Positions 54,878 through 63,555 of a stretch of DNA of 64,000 nucleotides are shown here, in pieces. Made by a program: the position numbers and the translations under genes. The notes below the pieces were generated by a model. It had not been told where the DNA came from and made no database searches. It worked only from the letters and a program-made list of their open reading frames with translations. Positions within the stretch are counted from its first letter, which is position 1; the number at the start of each line of letters is the position of its first letter. The DNA comes from GCA-2731375 sp002731375 (GTDB lineage: Bacteria > Pseudomonadota > Alphaproteobacteria > GCA-2731375): NCBI GenBank assembly GCA_030752605.1, contig JASMDX010000062.1:62001-126000 (forward strand). The letters are read 5' to 3'.

Positions 54878-55645
54878 ATGTCGGGCGTTTTAGTGGTCAC
54901 CGGGGCGAGCCGTGGCATCGGTGCGGCCTGCGCAATACTGGGCGCGGGGCAGGGTTACAAAGTCTGCGTCAACTACAACGCCAGCCCCGGCCGGGCCAAA
55001 GCCGTGGTGGCGAAAATCAACGCGGCGGGCGGACAGGCCATCGCGGACGCCGGCAACATGGGCCGGGAAGCGGACATCATCCAGTTGTTCAAGGCGGTCG
55101 ATCAGGAACTGGGCCCGGTTAGTACATTGATTAACAATGCGGGCAAGACAGGCGATCTTGGCCGCCTGGATGAAATGGCGGAAACGGATAGGGCCGATGT
55201 CTTTCGCCTTAACCTGATCGGACCTTTTGTTTGCTCCCGTGAAGCGGTCAAGCGCATGTCGATCAGGCATGGCGGCCAGGGCGGGGTCATCGTCAATGTC
55301 ACCTCAGCCGCGGCACGGCTGGGCGGCGCAGGCCAATATCTGCATTACGCGGCATCGAAAGGCGGTTTGGAGACCTTCACCAAAGACCTAGGTTTGGAGG
55401 TTGCGATGGAAGGGATCCGCGTTGTTGGTCTGCAGCCCGGCGTTATCGATACGGAAATCCACGCCCGCATGGGTCTGCCGGACAGGGTCGCGCAACTGGC
55501 GCCAACCGTCCCCATGGGCCGGGCCGGCACATCGGAGGAAATGGCCAAGACGGCCCTGTGGCTGATCAGCGATGCCGCCTCATACATCAATGCCACCACC
55601 ATAGAAGCCTCGGGAGGGCGCCAGTGCTCTAGGTGTGTATTCTGA
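54878..55645 (+). CDS. SDR-family oxidoreductase
   Basis: A 255-residue short-chain dehydrogenase. The NAD(P)-binding VVTGASRGIGAACAIL, NNAGKTG and the catalytic set S (VTSAAA), Y and K (YLHYAASKGG) are intact. The substrate is unknown; the family oxidises alcohols or reduces carbonyls. The C-terminus is odd: the usual GGR end is followed by QCSRCVF, and the stop sits three bases before a large palindrome, so the 3' end may have been altered by insertion of that element. GGGAGCAAG lies before the ATG. Confidence 0.88.
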   Translation: MSGVLVVTGASRGIGAACAILGAGQGYKVCVNYNASPGRAKAVVAKINAAGGQAIADAGNMGREADIIQLFKAVDQELGPVSTLINNAGKTGDLGRLDEMAETDRADVFRLNLIGPFVCSREAVKRMSIRHGGQGGVIVNVTSAAARLGGAGQYLHYAASKGGLETFTKDLGLEVAMEGIRVVGLQPGVIDTEIHARMGLPDRVAQLAPTVPMGRAGTSEEMAKTALWLISDAASYINATTIEASGGRQCSRCVF

Positions 55646-55648
55646 TCG

Positions 55649-55740
55649 CGTTTTTCAGGGCCTCCGGGTAGGAGGCGTTTCGCCGGCGATGCGGGACATC
55701 GTCAAGGGACGCCGACACCATCCGGAGGCCCTGAAAAACG
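55649..55740. repeat. 92-base palindromic element with 19-base perfect arms
   Basis: CGTTTTTCAGGGCCTCCGG at 55649-55667 is repeated in perfect inverted form at 55722-55740, enclosing 54 bases that contain weaker internal pairing (GGCGT/ACGCC). It starts three bases after the SDR stop codon and lies in a 192-base spacer before cysQ. No second copy was noticed in this window. It resembles a small palindromic repeat or MITE, or a very stable 3' hairpin. Confidence 0.75.
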
Positions 55741-55837
55741 ACCGTTTCGGCGATCATGCAAGCCCCTCGAACGTTGTCGGGCGAGGCTAGTATGACCACC
55801 TTAAACACGACATATTTCTGACCTAGGACACTAAACC

Positions 55838-56611
55838 ATGGCGCTTAACGACCAGGAACTTGCCGCTGCTATCGAAGCCATTGCTCTGCAGGCCGGCGCG
55901 GCCATAATGGAAATCTACGGTCGCGATTTTGCGGTCGAGACCAAGGCGGACGATTCACCGGTAACCGAAGCCGATCAAGCGGCGGAGGCGATTATCGTCG
56001 CCGCCCTGCGGGTGCTGACCCCCGAAATTCCCGTGGTCGCCGAGGAAGCGGTCGCCGCGGGACACCAACCGGATGTCGGCGCGGGGCCGTTCTGGCTGGT
56101 TGATCCCCTTGATGGCACCCGGGAGTTCATTTCCCAAAATGGCGATTTCACGGTCAATATCGCCCTAATCCGCGATGGTCTGCCGGTCCTGGGCACCGTG
56201 CATGTGCCGGCCAGGAGCGAGACCTATACAGCCGCGGGCAGCGGCCAGGTTACCCGCAAAAGGGGTTCGGACGCCGCGGAGGCAATCAGTGTTCGGGCAC
56301 CGGGGGATGACGGCCTGGTCGCCATGGTCAGCCGTTCCCATGCGTCGCCTGAAACCGACGATTTTCTGGCGGATTTCGATATCAAGGAAAGGGTAGACGC
56401 GGGCAGCAGCCTAAAATTCTGCCGCTTGGCGGAAGGCGCCGCTGATTTATACCCCCGGCTGGGCCGCACCATGGAATGGGATACAGCCGCCGGGCACGCG
56501 GTTTTGGGCTGCGCCGGCGGCAGCGTCTCACGACTGGACGGCAGCCCTCTGCGCTATGGCAAGAATGGTTTTGAAAACCCGCATTTTGTTGCCCGGGGCG
56601 AGCCAAATTAA
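55838..56611 (+). CDS. cysQ: 3'(2'),5'-bisphosphate nucleotidase CysQ
   Basis: A 257-residue inositol-monophosphatase-fold enzyme that removes the 3' phosphate from PAP formed in sulfate assimilation. The metal-binding residues appear in VVAEEAVAAG, LVDPLDGTREFISQNGDFTV (the CysQ form of the DPxDGT motif) and MEWDTAAGHAVL. Length is normal. TAGGAC precedes the ATG. No other sulfur-assimilation gene is adjacent. Confidence 0.9.
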   Translation: MALNDQELAAAIEAIALQAGAAIMEIYGRDFAVETKADDSPVTEADQAAEAIIVAALRVLTPEIPVVAEEAVAAGHQPDVGAGPFWLVDPLDGTREFISQNGDFTVNIALIRDGLPVLGTVHVPARSETYTAAGSGQVTRKRGSDAAEAISVRAPGDDGLVAMVSRSHASPETDDFLADFDIKERVDAGSSLKFCRLAEGAADLYPRLGRTMEWDTAAGHAVLGCAGGSVSRLDGSPLRYGKNGFENPHFVARGEPN

Positions 56612-56698
56612 GGTGATACGGCAATCGTTTACACTCCATTAGGAATATAGCAGATAGAATAGCCATAAGCCTAAGATAGCACTTGCTACGAGAGATTT

Positions 56699-57883
56699 TT
56701 GGGCGATGACGCCGTGCTTTCCAGCAGCGAACGGATTGCCTCAATTGATGAAGCCGTGCCGCACCTATGGGGGTGCGCGGTTAAGGTAGGCAGCAAAGAA
56801 TATCTGCTACGTGAAATCTTGGAAAATATGCCGCAAGGTGTTTCCGCATATGATGCGGATGGCTGCCTGTTCGCCTGGAACAGACGTATGCAGGAAATTA
56901 TGATCTGCCCGATGACTTAATGCAGGTGGGTACGCCCTTGCGGTCCATTGTGACATTCCTGGCTAACCGCGGCGACTATAGCGAAGGAATTCCCGAAATT
57001 GGCCAAAAATCGTATCGCTGTTCTTACACAGGTGCACCGGGGACGCAGCGAAGTGCAGCTGCACGACAATATGCACTACGAAGTGACATCACAGTCGCTG
57101 CCGGGTGGCGCACGGCTCCATACATTTCATGACATCACGGAGCAAAAGCAAGCCGAGGCGGAGATGATAGCCCAGTGGGACGAGTTGGCCCGTTCGAATT
57201 TTTTGAAAGACAAATTGTTTTCCATCGTCACGCACGACTTGCGAAGTCCATTCAATACGCTATTGGGCTTTACTCAGTTGATCGCCGACCACACCAAGAA
57301 GGCGACGCGGCAGGAACTGGGCGATTGTGCCCGGGAAATCAACCGCAGCGGCAGCCGGTTGTTGCAGCTGATGGATAATCTCTTGCGCTGGTCGCGCAGC
57401 CAAATGGGTGCCACGCAATTCACCGCCTCCGATCAGAGTTTGAGCACCATGATCCAAGGCGTGATTAAGCTTCAACGTAAGGCAGCGGAAGAAAAAGGCA
57501 TCGCGCTAAGAAGTGATCCCACGGAAGAGTTCGTGACGATCGACCGTGATATGTTTGAATCCCTGCTGCGCAACCTTGTCAGCAATGCCATCAAGTTCAC
57601 GAAACCCGGCGGCAGCGTGAATGTCAGGGTTGAACCCATGGGCGCTGACCGGGTCGAAATATTCGTCACGGATAACGGCGTCGGCATTGAGAACGACCGC
57701 CTCGGCAGTTTGCTCGAATTTATTGTCCAACAATCAACAAACGGCACCTTGGGCGAACCGGGGACTGGCCTCAGCCTGCCAATCTGTAGCGAATTCGCCG
57801 CCGCGCACGGCAGCAAGATCCATGTGGAAAGCGATCCCGAGGTCGGTTCCACATTTAGCTTTTCAGTACCTAAAGTACAATAA
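56699..57883 (+). pseudogene. PAS-domain sensor histidine kinase with two frameshifts
   Basis: Three frames together give one cytosolic kinase. Frame one (to 56920) holds the PAS start LENMPQGVSAYDADGCLFAWN; frame two carries YDLPDDLMQVGTPLRSIVTFL and GDYSEGIPE; frame three (56999-57883) has NPLPGG-like SLPGGARLHTFHDITEQKQA, the dimerisation box FSIVTHDLRSPFNTLLGF (phospho-acceptor histidine at 57233-57235), N box RNLVSNAIKFT and ATPase motifs FVTDNGVGI and GTGLSLPICSEFAAAHG. The shifts lie near 56900 and 56990. The first start is uncertain (TTG at 56699). A 294-residue kinase core without PAS could still be made from the last frame. Sequencing errors remain possible. Confidence 0.8.
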
Positions 57884-59696
57884 TATCGGCATCCGGCGTC
57901 TCAGCGTAAAGGCGTCCGACTTCTCCACCGCGGTTCTCCAGCACCGCGCGTTGATTGATATAGCCCTTGTCAGTGATTTCATTGGCATCAATGGCCGGCG
58001 GTTCCGCCAGCAGCAATAGCCGGCTGATATGCGTGGACGAGGCCGGGTTGGCATTATTGTAGGTGCCCAGTCCGTCGCGGATATGCTGGCGCACCGCCTC
58101 GGACGAAACCGCGCCCTCGGCGTCCAGATCGCTCTCCCCGGACAAGGATTGACAGCCCACCAGGTTCGGCCAGGCTAGCAGGGAGACAAAGTCGCGGTCA
58201 TGTCCCGCCACCACGACGTCCTGTAAAACAGGCGCCGCAGCCCCCAACGCGGCTAGGCGTAAGCCGCCACTGTTGACCCAGGTGCCTGTGGTCAGCTTGA
58301 AATCCTCCGCCACCCGGCCGTCAAAAACCAGGCCTTTGACTGGGTTCTCCGGGTCCGCGAATAGCCCGGCATCGCCGATGCAATAGAAGCCTTCCCCGTC
58401 GAATGCTTCCGCCGTAAGGTCGGGCCGTTTCAGATAGCCCGGCGTAACGTTGGGACCGCGCACGCGCAGTTCCATCTTGCCGCCGTTCGGCACCATCTTG
58501 ATCTCGGTACCCGGCACCGGCAAACCGATTACCCCTGCCCGGTCAATGGCCCAATGTACCGACGTCGCCATGGGTGCCGTCTCGGTTGAGCCCCAGGCCG
58601 AAACCATGGGCACGGCACGGCCCAAGGATTGCATGGAAACCGTCTCCATGCGCCGCCAAAGGTCCTGCGGCAGGGCGGCACCAGCGTAAAAAATCAAGCG
58701 TAAATCACGGAAAAAATTGTCCCGCAACGCCTCATCCGTCTCCAAGAATGGCAGCAGCGCCGCGAAGCCGGCGGGCACGTTGTAATACAGGCTTGGCGAG
58801 GCCCGGCGCAGATTATCGGCGGTCATGTCGATCAGGCCCGGCGCCGGCTTGCCGCCGTCGATATACAGCGTGCCGCCGTTGGCCATGGCATTGTTGAAGA
58901 CGATGTTGCCGCCAAAAGTATGATTCCAAGGCAGCCAATCGACCAGAACCGGGGGCTGCTCCAACAGAAACGGCCAGATCTGTTGTAGTTGCTGCATATT
59001 GGAGCACAGCATGCCCTGGGTATTGATCACCCCTTTCGGCAGGCCGGTGGAACCCGATGTGAAGAGATATTTTGCGACCGAATCCGGTCCCTGACCGGCA
59101 AATGCTGTTTCCACCCGGGCATCGGCGGTGGTGGCAAGCAGGTCCTGAAAGGCCGTGCCACAGCCATCCAGCACTTCAACCCCATCCAGATCCAGGCTCT
59201 CCAGGGCGCCGGCAAAGGGCGCGGCGTCCTCCACATAAATCAGTGCCGGACACACCAGATCAAAGATATGGCGCAGTTTGGCGAAGTCCCGGCTCATCAG
59301 GGAATAGGCCGGCGACACCGGCGCCACGGGAATGCCCACCTGCATGGCACCAAGGGTTAACAGTGCCTGTTTCAAGGAATTGCCCGACAATATCATCAAC
59401 GGCCGCTCCGGACCCAGGTCACGGTCCAGCAACGCCTTGGAAATCGCATCGGCCTGGCTGCGAGCGGCGCCGAAGGATACCTTGCGCCAAGCGCCGCCGT
59501 TCGGATCGGTATTGCGCTCCGCCAGGAAGGTGCGGTCCGGCGCCGCCTCCGCCCAATGGCGCAGATAGAGGCCCAGCTGCGCCACGCCCTGTCCCAGTGG
59601 ATGGGGTGATGACAACACCAGGTTGCCGTCATCGCGGTGTTCCACATCCACCTTGGGCTCCAGATATTGTAACTCCGGGCTGGAATTCTCCGACAT
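57870..59696 (-). CDS. Feruloyl-CoA synthase-like acyl-CoA ligase
   Basis: A 608-residue AMP-forming ligase. The ATP loop YLFTSGSTGLPKGVI, WLPWNHTFGGN, SAWGSTETAPM and YCIGDAGLFADPENP are visible; the length and the HTFGGN/TSVHW blocks are those of feruloyl-CoA synthases, which activate hydroxycinnamates for side-chain shortening. The adjacent acyl-CoA genes agree with a role in acid catabolism, but no feruloyl-CoA hydratase/lyase is in the window. The ATG at 59696 with GGGAG was chosen over an upstream frame start. The gene ends inside the 3' end of the convergent kinase. Confidence 0.82.
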   Translation of the reverse strand: MSENSSPELQYLEPKVDVEHRDDGNLVLSSPHPLGQGVAQLGLYLRHWAEAAPDRTFLAERNTDPNGGAWRKVSFGAARSQADAISKALLDRDLGPERPLMILSGNSLKQALLTLGAMQVGIPVAPVSPAYSLMSRDFAKLRHIFDLVCPALIYVEDAAPFAGALESLDLDGVEVLDGCGTAFQDLLATTADARVETAFAGQGPDSVAKYLFTSGSTGLPKGVINTQGMLCSNMQQLQQIWPFLLEQPPVLVDWLPWNHTFGGNIVFNNAMANGGTLYIDGGKPAPGLIDMTADNLRRASPSLYYNVPAGFAALLPFLETDEALRDNFFRDLRLIFYAGAALPQDLWRRMETVSMQSLGRAVPMVSAWGSTETAPMATSVHWAIDRAGVIGLPVPGTEIKMVPNGGKMELRVRGPNVTPGYLKRPDLTAEAFDGEGFYCIGDAGLFADPENPVKGLVFDGRVAEDFKLTTGTWVNSGGLRLAALGAAAPVLQDVVVAGHDRDFVSLLAWPNLVGCQSLSGESDLDAEGAVSSEAVRQHIRDGLGTYNNANPASSTHISRLLLLAEPPAIDANEITDKGYINQRAVLENRGGEVGRLYAETPDADIIVL

Positions 59697-59767
59697 GGCC
59701 TGCTCCCGCGAAACTGCTCTCAATTGTTTGATTCCCCGGTGATCGGGAACTGTTTCATTGTCCGGGC

Positions 59768-60250
59768 ATGAGATTAATCCTGCTATTCATGCTTATCCAC
59801 CTGATAATCGCCCCGGCCTTAGCGGGGACACTATCCGGCCCGGTCAAGGTGATTGATGTCACCACCATGCGCGTAGGCACGCATGTAGCGCGCTTGTCCG
59901 ACATTGCGGCACCCCAACCTGGTGATCGATGCCGAGTCCCCGGAAAGACCATTCCCTGCGGCCTGGTCGCCACGACTGCCTTGATGGACCTAACAGCGGA
60001 TGCCGAAGCGGTTTGCAAAACTCGCGGCGATCCACATGACTTTCCTCGCGCCGGCAGCATCGCCCTGGCCACCTGCACCGCCGGCGGCTACGACCTATCA
60101 GAGGGGATGATCTACATGGGCTGGGCGCAGCCCAACAATATGGCAACCGACCGCTATAGGAATGTCGAGGCTGGCGCACGCAATCGCAAACGCGTTCTGT
60201 GGCGCGGCGAATTCCCCGCCAGCGTCGACAAGGCCGCCGTCAGCCGCTAA
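59768..60250 (+). CDS. Secreted SNase-fold protein with degenerate active site
   Basis: A 160-residue protein with a signal peptide (LILLFMLIHLIIAPALAG). The mature part resembles staphylococcal nuclease-like domains: VKVIDVTTMRVG and HVARLSDIAAPQ align with the usual DGDTL and VRLxGIDAPE blocks, and CxxG-type cysteines follow (RCRVPGKTIPCG; TCTAGGYDL). Compared with active members, the second aspartate of the first block, the aspartate of GID and the glutamate of APE are replaced (T, A and Q). It is probably not a nuclease and may bind another ligand. Four cysteines could form disulfides. Confidence 0.7.
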   Translation: MRLILLFMLIHLIIAPALAGTLSGPVKVIDVTTMRVGTHVARLSDIAAPQPGDRCRVPGKTIPCGLVATTALMDLTADAEAVCKTRGDPHDFPRAGSIALATCTAGGYDLSEGMIYMGWAQPNNMATDRYRNVEAGARNRKRVLWRGEFPASVDKAAVSR

Positions 60251-61229
60251 CGCGCACCACCACCTTGCCCATCGCCTGTCCAGATTCCATGCGGGCATGG
60301 GCACTGGCGACATTTTCCAGTGCATAAGGCTCGCCATCCAGTAACGGACGGATTTGCCCAGCCTCGGCCAGGGCGGTGATCTCGCGCATGATCTGGCCAT
60401 GCGCCTTGCCTCCCTTGCCGCGCAGCAGGGGGATCAGCATCAAGACGCCGATATGCCGCAAACCCTTCAGGTGCAGTGGCGTCAAATCCTGGGTCGAATT
60501 GGTCTGGCAACTGATGACCGTGCCACGTAGCTTTGTCGCTTCCCAGGATTTAGGAATGTTGTCACCACCAACGGTGTCATAGACGATGTCGAAACCGGCC
60601 CCGCCCGTATGGGCCGCCACATATTCCTCGACATTGTTTTCCCGGTAGTTGATGGGAATGGCGCCAAACCCTTTGACCAGCTCGGCTTTTCCCGGGCCGG
60701 ACACGGTGGCATAGACCGTCGCCCCGCGGGCAATGGCGATTTGGGCGGCAACATGGCCGACCCCGCCCACGCCCGCGTGCACCAGGACCGTCTGCCCCCA
60801 ACCCACATCGGCGCCTTCCACCAGGCCTTCCCAAGCGGTTAGACATACCAGGGGCAAGGCGGCGGCTTCGACCATGGACAGATTGGTTGGTTTCGGCGCC
60901 AGATATTCCCAATCGCAGGCCATGAACTCGGCCAACGCACCGCCCGTGCCCTTGACCCCGCCGGCACAGCCATAGACTTCATCGCCCACCGCAAAAGCCG
61001 TAACATCGGCACCAACCGCCTCGACCACGCCGGACACGTCGCCCTGCAATACGGCAGGCATAGCAGGACCCAGGGACAGGCCGAGTTTGCGGATCTTCCA
61101 ATCCACCGGATTGACGGAGGTTGCCGCGACCCGAACCAGAACCTGCCCGGGGCCGATCTCCGGAACCGGTAGATCCGCCACTTCAAAGACCGTGGGTTCG
61201 CCGCTTTCGCGGATGATCATTGCTTTCAT
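60240..61229 (-). CDS. Zinc-independent MDR (quinone reductase-like) oxidoreductase
   Basis: A 329-residue medium-chain reductase. The N-terminal catalytic domain includes VRVAATSVNPVDWKIRKLG and GDVSGVVEAVG; the nucleotide-binding VLVHAGVGGVGHVAAQIAIARG is typical of NADPH:quinone reductase-like enzymes. The cysteines and histidine of the zinc alcohol dehydrogenases are absent. It begins two bases after the acyl-CoA dehydrogenase stop, so the two are one operon; it could reduce an enone or enoyl intermediate. The 3' end overlaps the convergent secreted-protein gene by 11 bases. Confidence 0.88.
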   Translation of the reverse strand: MKAMIIRESGEPTVFEVADLPVPEIGPGQVLVRVAATSVNPVDWKIRKLGLSLGPAMPAVLQGDVSGVVEAVGADVTAFAVGDEVYGCAGGVKGTGGALAEFMACDWEYLAPKPTNLSMVEAAALPLVCLTAWEGLVEGADVGWGQTVLVHAGVGGVGHVAAQIAIARGATVYATVSGPGKAELVKGFGAIPINYRENNVEEYVAAHTGGAGFDIVYDTVGGDNIPKSWEATKLRGTVISCQTNSTQDLTPLHLKGLRHIGVLMLIPLLRGKGGKAHGQIMREITALAEAGQIRPLLDGEPYALENVASAHARMESGQAMGKVVVRVSG

Positions 61230-61231
61230 GA

Positions 61232-62455
61232 CTACATTCCCAGCTGCGCCTTGGCGATGATGGTATGTTGGATTTCATTGGAGCCTGAATAGATCGAAAC
61301 CTTGCGGAAATGCAAGTAGGCAGGCATGCAGCCATTGGCATATTCGGTGCCCACCGCCGGCTCGTTAAGTTCGTTCCATCCGTGTTTCAGGGCCGCCATC
61401 AGATAGGGATTGGCGTAATAGCCAATCGCCTCCACCTTCAGCTCGGTCAGACGTTGCTGAATTTCCGTGCTGCGGATCTTGAAAATATTCGCTTCCGCGC
61501 CCAGCGCCTTGCCGCCCAACTCGCCATCGCGGGAAAATTTGTCAATGGCGCGCATGTTGAAGGCTTCCAGGGTGCGCAACTGCGTCTCGATCTCGGCAAT
61601 ACGGCGGGCGAATGTCGGATCCTTATCCAGGGGCTGACCGCCGGTCTGTTCATCCTCGGTCGCCATCTGCTTTAGCTGCCGCAGCAGGGCTTTATGCTGG
61701 CCAAGTGAACCGCCAGACATACGCTCGTGCGCCAGTAGATACTTGCCGATGGACCAGCCTTTATGGATCTCGCCAACTGTATTTTCCACGGGCACCCTGA
61801 CATCGGTGTAATAAACCATGTTGGTTTCGTGCAAGCCGTCGAGCAAATAGATCGGCTTGGTCTCGATCCCCGGCGTCTTCATATCAACCAGAATAAAGCT
61901 GATACCTTCCTGCTTCCTGCCCCCCGTCTGGGTGCGGGCCAGAACAAAGCACCAATCGGCCCAATGGGCCTTAGTGGTCCATGTCTTAACGCCATTGATC
62001 ACCCACTCATCGCCATCACGGACTGCCATGGTACGCAGCGAAGCAAGGTCGGAGCCCGCTTCGGGCTCGGAATAACCCTGACACCAGATATGTTCGCCCG
62101 ACAGCATGGGAGGCAAGAAACGTTCCTGCTGTTCCTTAGTACCGAAGCCAATTAGTACCGGGCCGCACATATTGATACCGAACACGACCAGGCGCGGAGC
62201 GCCGGCCTGAGCCAGTTCCTCATCGAAAATATATTTCTGCGTCAGGCTCCAGCCGGGCCCGCCGTACTCCTTGGGCCAGTTCGGCGCCACCCAGCCCTTG
62301 TCATATAGAATCTTGTGCCAGGCGACCACGTCCTCGCGCTGCATCTCGATGCCGTTATCGACCTTGAATTTCAATGCGGCCGGCATCGCCGCCGCTAGAT
62401 AGTTCCGCACCTCGGTCCGGAACGCTGCGTCTTCCGCGCTGAAGGTCATATCCAT
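61232..62455 (-). CDS. Acyl-CoA dehydrogenase (pimeloyl-CoA/FadE-type)
   Basis: A 407-residue FAD enzyme. WPKEYGGPGWSLTQKYIFDEEL, GYSEPEAGSDLASLRT and WITKAHW-like WTTKAHWADWCFVLA are blocks of the branch containing pimeloyl-CoA dehydrogenase large subunits. The C-terminal region reads IYSGSNEIQHTIIAK, with serine where short-chain enzymes have the catalytic glutamate, and LLAHERMSGG supplies a glutamate on the alternative helix. The substrate is unknown. It lies upstream of the MDR gene and is unlike the dehydrogenase at 2711-3874. Confidence 0.88.
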   Translation of the reverse strand: MDMTFSAEDAAFRTEVRNYLAAAMPAALKFKVDNGIEMQREDVVAWHKILYDKGWVAPNWPKEYGGPGWSLTQKYIFDEELAQAGAPRLVVFGINMCGPVLIGFGTKEQQERFLPPMLSGEHIWCQGYSEPEAGSDLASLRTMAVRDGDEWVINGVKTWTTKAHWADWCFVLARTQTGGRKQEGISFILVDMKTPGIETKPIYLLDGLHETNMVYYTDVRVPVENTVGEIHKGWSIGKYLLAHERMSGGSLGQHKALLRQLKQMATEDEQTGGQPLDKDPTFARRIAEIETQLRTLEAFNMRAIDKFSRDGELGGKALGAEANIFKIRSTEIQQRLTELKVEAIGYYANPYLMAALKHGWNELNEPAVGTEYANGCMPAYLHFRKVSIYSGSNEIQHTIIAKAQLGM

Positions 62456-62605
62456 GGCTATCGCCCGCTCTTAATCCAAGACAAAGACGGGTAAGCGTAA
62501 ATCGTTTCAGGGGAATTGTGTATCATTTGATAGCTTCGGTTTGCCACCAAAGGCCGCACTCTGCCCCCACAGGGTTTAATTATGGTTAACAACATCTTGG
62601 CAGAT

Positions 62606-63514
62606 TCAGGTCAGTTTCCGGGGTTCCAGATAGATCCGGCGGACCTCCGGGAAATTCTGCCGTAGCTTGGTTTCTAATTCAGCCGTAGCAATTTCTACCT
62701 CTTCAGAAGTCAGGCCATCGGCAAAATCCAAATCCGCCGCCAGCAGGATCTCCCGCGGACCCAGATGCATGGTACGCACCTCCGCTACCCGCGTTACCCG
62801 GCGATCACCGTTCAACAAGGCTCGGCAACCTTCCACCACCACCGGTTCCGCAGCCTCGCCGATCAGTAAGGCCTTGCATTCATAGGCCAGAAACAAGGCA
62901 ACGCCGGCCAGCAAAAAGCCGATCGCCACCGCCGCCGCGCCATCCAGCCAGCGTAGCTGCAGCTGCTGGCCCAGAAAGATGCCGGCCATGGCAATGATCA
63001 AGCCCAGGATCGCGGCACTGTCCTCAAAAAGAACGGTAAATAGGGCGGGGTCCTTGCCCCGGCGCACCGCTTCAAAAAAGCCCATATCGCCCTTTTCGCG
63101 CAGGAACTGGCGCAGGGCCAGAAACCCGGCGACGCCTTCAAAGACCAGAGACAGGCCCAGTACCGCGTAGCTGATCATGACGTTTTGCACGGGCGTGGGT
63201 TGCAAAATGCCATGCACACCTTCATAAATAGAGAAGCCAGCCCCCAGGCTGAATATCAAAATGGCAACGACGAAGCTCCAGAAATAGAGCTCCTTGCCAT
63301 AGCCGAACGGATGCCGCGTATCCGCTGGCAAACCGGCTCTGTGCATGCCGTATAATAACAAAGCCTGATTGCCTGTATCGACAACGCTATGGATCGCCTC
63401 AGACAACATGGCAGAAGACCCGGTAAACATGGCAGCGCCAAACTTTGTAATGGCAATCGCTAGATTGCCAACCAACGCGGCGTACACCGCCATTTTCGAA
63501 GATCCACTCGCCAT
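62606..63514 (-). CDS. Cation diffusion facilitator family transporter
   Basis: A 302-residue membrane protein with six hydrophobic helices and a C-terminal cytosolic domain (VRTMHLGPREILLAADLDF). Metal-site residues are seen in EAIHSVVDTGNQALLLYG (HxxxD) and FEDSAAILGLIIAMAGIF. The EDSAA motif and RHPFGYGKELYFWS are features of the ZnT9/SLC30A9-like branch, not of E. coli YiiP. Divalent metal efflux, probably zinc, is inferred from the family. It is divergent from the aminotransferase. Confidence 0.9.
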   Translation of the reverse strand: MASGSSKMAVYAALVGNLAIAITKFGAAMFTGSSAMLSEAIHSVVDTGNQALLLYGMHRAGLPADTRHPFGYGKELYFWSFVVAILIFSLGAGFSIYEGVHGILQPTPVQNVMISYAVLGLSLVFEGVAGFLALRQFLREKGDMGFFEAVRRGKDPALFTVLFEDSAAILGLIIAMAGIFLGQQLQLRWLDGAAAVAIGFLLAGVALFLAYECKALLIGEAAEPVVVEGCRALLNGDRRVTRVAEVRTMHLGPREILLAADLDFADGLTSEEVEIATAELETKLRQNFPEVRRIYLEPRKLT

Positions 63515-63555
63515 GGCTTGAAGCTATACCAATCGGCCTTAATTTAGGGAAGTCA

